This document shows positions 59,901 through 64,000 of a DNA stretch of 64,000 nt, piece by piece; within the stretch, counting starts at the first letter, position 1; every line of letters starts with the position of its first letter. The stretch covers positions 116,433 through 180,432 of the forward strand of contig CAJNDT010000581.1 in the NCBI GenBank assembly GCA_905221615.1, in the 5' to 3' direction. The DNA is from Symbiodinium sp. CCMP2592. Lineage: Eukaryota; Sar; Dinophyceae; Suessiales; Symbiodiniaceae. A model generated the notes under the pieces. It saw only the letters and a list, made by a program, of their open reading frames with translations. It was not told the origin of the DNA and ran no database searches. A program made the translations under genes and the position numbers.

Positions 59901-61104
59901 TCTCCTCGTACTGTTCCGCGATCTCTTTCTCGATCTGACGCCTCCTTGCCTCATGGATGGAATCGTCAAAGGCGACAGGGGGACCAATGTGGTCGTTGCC
60001 CTTCGTAGATGCGGTGACACCGTCGATGCCAACAGGTCTTGAGGAGCTGGCGGATGCTGTGGACTTCGATCCCAACATCCCGCGATCCCCCAAGAGTTCG
60101 CGTAGCTGTCGATCACGCACGGTTGCCGCATCACTTTTCCCATGAAATCCGCTTGGTATGCCAAACAACGTGGCTGCACTAGGCGTGGAACGCGCAAGCG
60201 CTGGACTGCTAATACCTGGCACGTGGTGCTCGGGCATTGCATCCGCCACGATTGGCATTGAACTGCGGCCAGTGAAGAAATTTCCACCGGTGAATGGAAT
60301 TCCGTCCATCACAAGGTTCTTGTCCTTGTCCGATTCCGAGAATGCGAACTTCTCTTTGGCGACTGGACTAACTTGACTTGGGGACCGTATTTCAGGGGAT
60401 CGTACCTCATCTCCTACGGAAAATGCAGGCATTACATCCTTTCCTACGTGCTCCCAGCCAGACTCAGTAGTCCTCGAAGACATGGGCATGCTCGAAGGTC
60501 GCGTCGCTCCTCCTTGGTGGGAGTTTCGTGCTGCCTCCAATTCGCTGCGTGTCCTCGCTTGAAGATCTTCTTGTGCTTTGAGCGTTTTCCTGAGTTCACT
60601 CAGCTCGTCGTGCAAGGTAGGCAATGATCGCCTTGCATGATCTTCATTCTGATGAAGTCGTTCCTCTGCTTCTTGCATCCTCTTCACAGCCATTCTGCGG
60701 TACTCTTCCTCTTCACCAAGACGTTCACGAAGCCGAAATCGTTCTTGTTCAATGGCTGCGCTGTTTCCAGCTAGCCCTTGGATCTCGTTCACAGCCCGCA
60801 ACTCCTGGTTCTTGACCAAGTGGAATCGTTCCTGCATTGCTTGTAAGGCTTGTTCCGAACTTGCTGTGTTTGACCGGAGGACCAAGTTCTCTCTGGCGTG
60901 TTCATGAAGTTCATGAGTCAGACGCTCATACTCACGTGCCATAAGCTCACCATCACCTTGCGCTCTTGCCTCCAACTGCACAAAGTTGGTGGCTGCCTCC
61001 GTGCGGAACACGTGTAGCTGTTGAGCTAACTCCTCGGCAACGGCATGTGCTTGACGTTGTTGAGCAGAGTTCTGTTCATCCATGCGAAACAAAGCTGGTT
61101 TCAT
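50986..61104 (-). CDS. Element 2 gag-PR-IN-RT-RNase H polyprotein, 3372 aa
   Basis: Domains in order. Coiled coil about residues 10-195. Gag core about 510-680. Two CCCH fingers, CKFHFTDAGCRNGDKCPFSH (about 825) and CYSFKNTGSCSRENCPFKH (about 875). Aspartic protease LMDTGCGHDL (about 1117). Integrase with HLCTHRYRNPYCESC (about 1352) and the D-D-E residues in TFDFLD, YSDEAPE and AERSNQE (about 1393, 1457, 1490). RT with LIKALYGHPDAG and VIYVDDLK (about 2203). RNase H with LFADADYAG and STPEAEIVAADF (about 2430-2475). About 750 extra residues follow, including VIFIGAGVLGKNSWLSR and a Cys/His module shared in outline with Element 1. Copia order (IN before RT) is clear. A typical Copia polyprotein is about 1,400 aa. 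Confidence 0.92.
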   Translation of the reverse strand: MKPALFRMDEQNSAQQRQAHAVAEELAQQLHVFRTEAATNFVQLEARAQGDGELMAREYERLTHELHEHARENLVLRSNTASSEQALQAMQERFHLVKNQELRAVNEIQGLAGNSAAIEQERFRLRERLGEEEEYRRMAVKRMQEAEERLHQNEDHARRSLPTLHDELSELRKTLKAQEDLQARTRSELEAARNSHQGGATRPSSMPMSSRTTESGWEHVGKDVMPAFSVGDEVRSPEIRSPSQVSPVAKEKFAFSESDKDKNLVMDGIPFTGGNFFTGRSSMPIVADAMPEHHVPGISSPALARSTPSAATLFGIPSGFHGKSDAATVRDRQLRELLGDRGMLGSKSTASASSSRPVGIDGVTASTKGNDHIGPPVAFDDSIHEARRRQIEKEIAEQYEEKIADLRSEVLKAQKAEQRLRADRDEWRLFAETIQENNGDDDGDEAGDENGEEEHDEGTGTGYDPPDPPDDDDDKKKGGGGKPESDPGSHARDPDGDADPEVTEVRISRREADKVTVPPWPTLTHLNNWRSVCTANVLGASADPHHEDWMLWLAPAFNPFPDVEALNDSGHKKFKSIDVKLGIAMVAMLRAGGDKSADLYLEVNRKANDYISRPDVKIIKGRQVIAMMYESFRTHDRLDMIITLEYLVKLQYQGDNKLHTFKQTWLEVLGRMRPEDIPSKTALRDCLYSKIKDSPAMKMDLGMHYEHLPYNHEDRSYDNLMKIIDRTIMRKREQSNLTQTQIGLRQMLEGKDLLAAPAKVPEKPTPNAAPSAKVKASPTKPDKATPVLPQSKAKSHAKTKPKPKKKTRSESADNRGDKSKKQIRCKFHFTDAGCRNGDKCPFSHSKKTPERPFTPRTRTPSPSGGGGNRICYSFKNTGSCSRENCPFKHEAAATPAPEPKAKAKAKSEAKAAPAKPNAKAKALPAAPAIRLCRRWNPSAPAIWKRSSKQDEEESDCPSVDSDADSDCSTDDEPSGTTTSTRKVTKRNVTFANDVKFISSCPRRSKKDKERKVKYVDMEAFVNDEDRAVSLEFAKHKARLRAQIMRDMVDDGDDQRGDRVSFVRIPGTSRVEEVSFYDGEDSIVERELDAAHSKRIINQGLFKCMVQPVILKKKIKFLMDTGCGHDLISQKKIEKHSLETLVTPEPISFQTANGITDTDLVSNFQTESFEEPINAYVLDDTPSVLSIGKRCMNFNYGFVWPPGREPFMINPQGKRISLFVNGDIPYVRAGSSKSLVHDDPEAKAITEIFKGALTAGNVDVSVAAAAEAAPSEIEAEEEGDDHERPPDPEPQEPPIEEVPESEAGRPPDDDEGKGVGEIPLDGDDEVIIDVEGDGAPSRKARVGTLKAEAKTLAHLCTHRYRNPYCESCIRAKMKHLRTQRGAFQRVIKHWGDLVTFDFLDMRKAAEAGIGLDDGAREVLVIRDIATKMIAAIPTASRSTDEVVMAIRRLMGRRKIHMAYSDEAPEFDSAMAQLKIVIDHSLPGKPSNNSLAERSNQEVINTVAASMLHAGLPAQYWSFALNCVMQNLNVEDVEGDGDSAWKRMTGKDFEGKAIPFGAKVFFKPTDTRPKTYGNKFDPKGIPGIFAGYIITAGQGWSKKYRVWDMKEFANANLSMDASVPRKLMRPYETEVIYFPEEITFPLKAEYERMNSTIEGLRDNVDLAGKEIKDVDDGGDGPPGGDGDDGDDDDPSGLLPPPDPGEDPDLQDIDPSDIEAEPLGEVFKSAEHEAIDAIGDKRLEELDEELGLRAAPPPSEPKVTGKDRRSPREVGPTGRLIPEGDIEEPGEIIKILKEKKLAPEEIEHWSTGKKGDGIVYLTDDGEACKIDKRGVPYKIRSDGRRTLPTRRPIHSYSPEAWKKMSEAEKKAAYKKEKRDKARVAKKDRKKAVIGKKIVTKTLDNMIFPKIVPCEEIDLQLNVTVDDDDGWSWAQSYVDQYTQEQFLADVVPAVPAHMVMDDNWIPSMPCTTSHRNVHREKNHAGGSCFNAMVTRPVTRKEMINNPKAMEAFMKEWKGLWDQEVFDFSTTREYDDVVAEAKKKGEKVHMARVHGLIYEKNYQLKEDDPARKFKGRGVLLGDQVKDQNMEAALFQDLGNSPATFDASRWADYYGCLPGNDVQMADAIQAYIQARLSGTPCWVELPDEAWHPSAKRHKFRRPVCRLIKALYGHPDAGTMWEQHCHTAVQKVGFKPIGDEWPSLYFHPQMKLLLVIYVDDLKMAGPKENLPKGWDMLRQELRLEEETPLGLYLGCRISKGEATLHDKTKVQTVTYDMETYLDMTVKKYCDVTGFDPTKFKTVPSPSPAEETKNHPARAPAQSGKSHRCTWCGHTMPVDKDGRLVPPPPIPKAPEEEEINEANRGALAPQAASILMKLLYAARICRFDLLRSINNLARKITKWTKKEDALLHHLMAYVHQSKHHMMIGWVGNSLEDSSIGLFADADYAGCGESLKSTSGAHLHIQGSHTRFPLAGLSKRQGCLSHSTPEAEIVAADFAMSRLGLPAITLWQQLGGQDPNFVFYDDNQTMIGVIRTGKNPTMRHLERTHGICIGWMHSIFQEGYVSLAYEVTAKMSADIHTKSFKDSVSWTHACQLINIFPPDLIGSQEIMDLMRPTHSQSTDEKGQQHYSFKSEVPCFPYTQTPILPQVLYRAGLSSKEGLQEHDSVDPILVVKFPRMLRGPPSALPPGRYLRSTWILREGQWHQMEDRAAILDTPGKFDRYVERAVFQYHPVRGHLRPAAIADVLAPPFLPIPEPPLGQSYVRALPAKWRAVVVTLARAIHGGYQGFTLHQGFCFNGQSKSQASQFGYDQWSSVYEDVWHDAAEQKREYQGYDGAIVPHVVNFAENKPKEGLVIQFLDHDGRLVHAYKNPYSRWKYRITIKDAPKAVTVWTLIGVDEENWWNEYAPGKDCIAQHAPDSHYDPGLQVNVLSMGREVDDAMCAYIFDVVQARKDNPNSVIFIGAGVLGKNSWLSRKIADNPEKGKLRTDYPWGEVVQRIARRAASWGFQIIIEVPPRVPVQETKQYRGLQEDAMWKSIKIQGCTHGQRYIFRDPVSPGTAVELGYCKDEWEYIAANVALHPKSSDVCSSKHLHMTDSDAKDRSDKCELTSQISRRLLKALKFQATGDGRLVAMPSKAGGRKPDRMIVDLCGLGNGYAVPKSTKGCSRITCKELISSKADEDSLIGTMKDACRNDLRTPVLFVASLLRSGAGPGSSEGACVGGEKRSGGKYKVFRSVLKSLKRLLKKCAEFSDVYFSLDMPSSCSCWSWPELHALVSSGKVTKVKVDDHVGAGGDGGGRRIMFSNMPEADRLVMRPNDCLDHDSKNSLSQRIDVSWRSIARNVRSLVRAHVSVSHVAHESEDIAWQQHQCVDADEGAIRQPQLRNN

Positions 61105-61884
61105 AGTCTCGCTTCATCTCCTGATTGACATTGTTGATGTGCCTCATGGCTAAGCATGCATGGTCACGTTGTCGTTCCAATTCTTCAATGCGAATTCCAG
61201 ATCCTTCATCTTCTTGTTGCATCTCCTTGATCTTGTCCATCAGGGTCTGCACGATTCCTTCGTACTCTTGCACCTGACTGCGATAGTACATTTGCTGTGC
61301 AAGGTTCGACGCTTCGAACTGTTGCGAAATCGTCAGCTCCTGGTAGGCATTCGGACCGTCAGCTATTGCAGGCGTGGCCACGGATGATGCATCACCACGT
61401 GCAGGAATCGTATCCAGAGTCATGTCCAGATCATCAGAATCGCGTGGTTGATTGGTAACCATCCGATTCCAAGTCATGGACTTGTCACGCCCACGGGTAG
61501 CCGAAGTCCTCGATCGTGCTGAAGAGCTTCTCGAAGATGATGGTCTTGACTTCTTCTCCAAGGTCTTGACTCCTTTGTCCTTAGCCCTGGACGTAGTCCG
61601 AGGTGCCTGAAAACCAGACGCTTCGGCCCGTCGTTCTGGAGCCTTGCCCGTCCTCGAACCTGTGGATGTCGGACGTGAAGGCGTAGATGCTCTTGGTAGA
61701 CTCTTTGCTTTCCCCTTGGGAACTGCCTTTGCATGGCAAGCGCAGAAGATTGACCTTTGTCATCTTCCGTGGAGCTATCAACGGATTGCACCACTGTGTC
61801 ATCAGCTGTTGACTCACCAACGGCTGGCGCTGCCACATCGGCACCGAAAGTCATTGTCGTATCTTGGCTTGATCCTGAGTTCAT
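61076..61884 (-). CDS. 5' gag-leader frames of Element 2, frameshifted
   Basis: Two overlapping frames (61474-61884 and 61076-61561) encode a Ser/Arg-rich segment (SSSRSSSARSRTS) and a coiled coil (VQTLMDKIKEMQQEDEGS). The coiled coil continues directly into that of the large polyprotein. The reading would need a frame change near 61735 and a second near 61080-61100, where the leader stop (61076) and the polyprotein ATG (61104) overlap by 29 nt. Either this copy has indels or the element uses shifting or re-initiation. The protein is probably the N-terminus of gag. Confidence 0.6.
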
Positions 61885-61948
61885 TGTGGTCGTAGTAGAT
61901 CAAGTAGTCGTTGCTGTAGAAAGGCAGAGCCGCGTACGGCTGATAACC

Positions 61949-62380
61949 TGCGTGGGGGATTGATCTCGACTTGGTTGCTGCTCTCCCCACCAGAGCTGTA
62001 ATGAATGTAGGTGTGGCTGGCTAGCACTCTCCACAGACTGGACCCTGTCTCTCTCTCGTACTTCCACACGTGCGATCCTATGCAGGCAGAACCGGCGGCC
62101 GTTCCTTTTGCACTCACTGCCGGCGGCGGTTCGTCTGTGCAACGGGATAGCTCTGATTGCTCAGGATAGAAGACACATATAGCACTTAGCTACGGGCATT
62201 GACTTGAGCCAAACGTTGCGTTGGCGGTCACATAGAAAGGTAAAGACGAGGGATGCGTAGCATGCCCCCTAGAGTCGAGGGACGCGTAGCGTGCCCCCTT
62301 CTCCTGCACTTTACACGGTCTTGCTCACAGCTCTTATAGTGACACCTTAGAACTTGACAAGGCATCGCAGTCCGTTCGCA
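61949..62380 (-). repeat. Element 2 5' LTR (432 bp)
   Basis: Constant offset of 19261 from the 3' LTR. The LTR-internal ATG (62117) opens a 79-codon frame here that leaves the LTR and stops at 61881, just before or overlapping the next ORF start (61884). The interior adjoining the LTR reads GGTTATCAGCC in sense. This vaguely resembles the initiator-tRNA primer site used by many Copia elements (TGGTATCAG), so a primer-binding site is plausible here. Confidence 0.9.
62203..62213 (-). promoter_or_regulatory. spliced-leader relic in the 5' LTR
   Basis: Same 11-nt segment as at 42942-42952. In this copy it sits 86 nt upstream (in sense) of the LTR ATG at 62117, where the 5' end of a trans-spliced mRNA would lie. 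Confidence 0.5.
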
Positions 62381-62771
62381 CTGAACCTTAAAATGACAAC
62401 CTGTTCTCCTCTGAACTTTGATTCGGACAGCAACGGCCAGGGCCCTCACCGAGCGATGAAGTAGCCAAGGGTCTCATTGTTCACCATACCACCTCGTCCA
62501 ATTCGTATTCACAGCCTCAGGCCCTCAAACCCCAAGCACCCGAACCTCCTAATATACGGACCTTAAAAACCTATACTATTTGGGGGGCTTCCTTATTGTA
62601 ATTTTAGTATAATGGAGCCCCAAAGCCCTATTCTAATTATTCAGGCCCCTATAGCCCCAGTTATAACTACGCACGAATCTCCAAGTACGCCCATGATTTC
62701 CCAAACCTCCGAGACTCGAGTCAGTACACATACGAACCGATTCTCCGCATGAACCTCTAGAAACCAGAGGG

Positions 62772-62863
62772 TCCATATACACTACTACTATGGAACTAGG
62801 TTCCCAAAACCATAATAGGGATGGTCTTTCGGGACCTAATTCCATAATAGCAGTGTATATGGA
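62772..62863. repeat. inverted repeat / fold-back hairpin
   Basis: Left arm TCCATATACACTACTACTAT and right arm ATAATAGCAGTGTATATGGA continue for about 36-38 bp as imperfect complements around a loop of about 15 bp. Short flanking CCTCTAGAAAC words occur on both sides. It is MITE-like or a structured hairpin and carries no ORF. Confidence 0.7.
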
Positions 62864-63767
62864 ACCTCTAGAAACCTCTGAAAGCAGCTCAAAGTATGGG
62901 TCCAGCCTTACAGTGCAAGAGTCTCGCAAGAAGCCTGCTACGCTTCTAAACACGAAGCTGAGACGCTAATCTTTGCGGATTCAGGATTCAGGGTTTCAGA
63001 GTGTAGGTCTTAGCCTCTAAACCCTTAACCTTCAAACCTAAGCCCTTAACCCTGAACTCTTAGCCCTGTCTGCAGCAAAGCTTCTAGCAACCGCATCGCC
63101 AATCGCGACCTTCTTGGGAGACCTTGGCCAGCGAAAGCCAGAGTTTCGGGACTGGGGCGGCGGTTGAGGGTTTATATCTATTCTTTTAAGGTGCTTTAGG
63201 GTTTAGGATTTAGGGCTGTCTAGATCGCCACCTAGCAAAATCCTGAATACAAGTAACTACGAGTAGCTGTCTCTTGAGGAAACGCACGTTATCCCTGGAA
63301 GCTTGATACCGTCACCCTAAGCCCAATTTCCACAAACCCTAGACCGCACAACCCAACCCCTAAACCCTAATTCGTCTTGATACTACAGTAGAAGCCCAAA
63401 AGTTGGAAACCCAGTAGCCTCAATAATGTATGGGGAATCCATCCCAACACTATCTGGCCTTAATCCGCTTTCCAACTCTAAGGGGTTTACTGTACTTTCT
63501 CTTTCCAAGGCTGGGAGATGGCTCTTCGATAAGCGAGTTCACTGCCGGGCCTGCCATGGTCTAGGATGAGGAATAAGAGCCTAGGGTGTAGGATTTAGAG
63601 GTTGAGGTGTAGGTTTTATGAGCTTTAGGGAGCTCCTCCTTTTTGGTCAAAGCTTCGTCTAGCCTAAATTGCGTTTCCATACTCTAAATAAACCGTTGCT
63701 TGTGCAACCTGCACGGGTTGACTCTAAGAGCCAGTTATTAGTGTCTTCGACCTCGCTGCTATCATCA

Positions 63768-63830
63768 AGGTCATCATCAGCATCATCACCAGCAGCACCA
63801 TACTGGTCACCAGCAGCAGGAGCATCAGCA
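63768..63830. repeat. CAT/CAG trinucleotide-rich tract
   Basis: An imperfect run of CATCAT, CAGCAT and CACCAG units. The Leu/Val-rich minus-strand frames over it are translations of this repeat. Confidence 0.75.
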
Positions 63831-64000
63831 AAACTAGCACTGGTAGTAGGACTATAGTAGTACAGAAGCAGCCGAGTTGCAGCAGCAGCCTCAGGAAAGG
63901 TAGCAAAAGTGGTGACAAGGAGCATCGTGGTCCTCGTAGTCTACGAGTCTCCCTACTACCCCAGTAAGCCACAGAAATGAGAGGTTAAACTTTTCGATTC

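Larger units (their letters stand above)
42688..62380 (-). mobile_element. Element 2: 19.7-kb Copia-like LTR retrotransposon with extra ORFs
   Basis: Two direct 432-bp LTRs (42688-43119 and 61949-62380) enclose an 18.8-kb interior with sense on the minus strand. After the 5' LTR come short gag-like frames and a 3372-aa gag-PR-IN-RT-RNase H polyprotein. About 7.5 kb of further ORFs precede a G-rich tract at the 3' LTR. LTRs begin TG and end CA. I see two substitutions and no indel between them, so the insertion is young. The flanks do not form a target duplication (GGATAG on the left, CTGAA on the right), which suggests recombination after insertion or an assembly join. At about 19.7 kb it is far longer than a typical Copia element (about 5 kb). 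Confidence 0.85.
62381..64000. other. non-coding flank with telomere-like words
   Basis: No gene recognised. Degenerate telomere-like arrays occur at about 62985-63065 (CTAAACCCTTAACC..), 63195-63215 (TTTAGGGTTTAGG) and 63318-63372 (CCCTAAGCCC..CCCTAAACCCTAA). A CAT/CAG-rich trinucleotide tract lies at about 63768-63830. Confidence 0.5.

Noticed and set aside
42683..62385. Target-site duplication of Element 2
   Set aside because: The five bases outside the LTRs (GATAG and CTGAA) do not match. Joining the two flanks would give TAGC, but that is a one-base coincidence.
1..64000. tRNA, rRNA, CRISPR array or bacterial operon
   Set aside because: No cloverleaf, rRNA core sequence, regularly spaced repeat array or Shine-Dalgarno-led gene cluster was recognised on either strand.

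Overview
This window reads as nuclear DNA from a dinoflagellate, most likely a Symbiodiniaceae-type genome. Four signals point there. (1) The host-like exons are very short, and their acceptors fall at AG|G while the donors often do not look like GT. (2) Degenerate TTTAGGG/CCCTAAA telomere-like runs are scattered through the non-coding DNA. (3) A retroelement LTR carries an 11-nt match to the 3' end of the dinoflagellate spliced leader. (4) Very large Copia-type and other reverse-transcriptase elements dominate the right-hand side. No bacterial operon, rRNA, tRNA or CRISPR signal was recognised.

Left part (1 to about 26 kb): gene-poor, intron-rich host sequence. I could read pieces of host genes, all on the minus strand. 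These are an RRM RNA-binding protein (about 5.97-6.92 kb), a multi-FKBP plus TPR peptidyl-prolyl isomerase/co-chaperone (about 18.5-21.74 kb), an alpha/beta-hydrolase exon (about 17.05 kb), and a tandem array of three near-identical Cys-containing exons (22.98-23.72 kb). A few more exon-like fragments have no recognisable family. Dispersed repeats occur as pairs (421 bp; about 195 bp; about 455 bp), together with a hexanucleotide microsatellite and a fold-back element.

Right part (26-62.4 kb): three retroelements, all with sense on the minus strand. Element 1 (26.05-37.78 kb) is the 3' part of a giant Copia-like element. It has a truncated RT/RNase H polyprotein followed by three further long ORFs (652, 1124 and 1271 aa) that overlap each other by 50-60 nt. 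Element 2 (42.69-62.38 kb) is a nearly intact 19.7-kb Copia-like element with 432-bp LTRs differing at only two positions that I can see. It carries a 3372-aa gag-protease-integrase-RT-RNase H polyprotein and then about 7.5 kb of extra ORFs, including a split but recognisable Tpt1/KptA RNA 2'-phosphotransferase-like domain. Between them lies a third element (37.78-42.69 kb) with a CCCH gag, a C5-methyltransferase-like domain, a YADD reverse transcriptase and an RNase H. It ends in two 185-bp direct repeats.

The most striking signal is in that third element. The word TAGC (GCTA in the sense strand) recurs about every 31 bp through coding and non-coding parts, with unusually even spacing and mostly by synonymous codon choice. 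Element 1 shows a weaker signature of the same kind with ATCG/AATCGG. The element that carries the TAGC grid also encodes a DNA-methyltransferase-like domain and an RNA-binding-type gag, either of which could read such a word.
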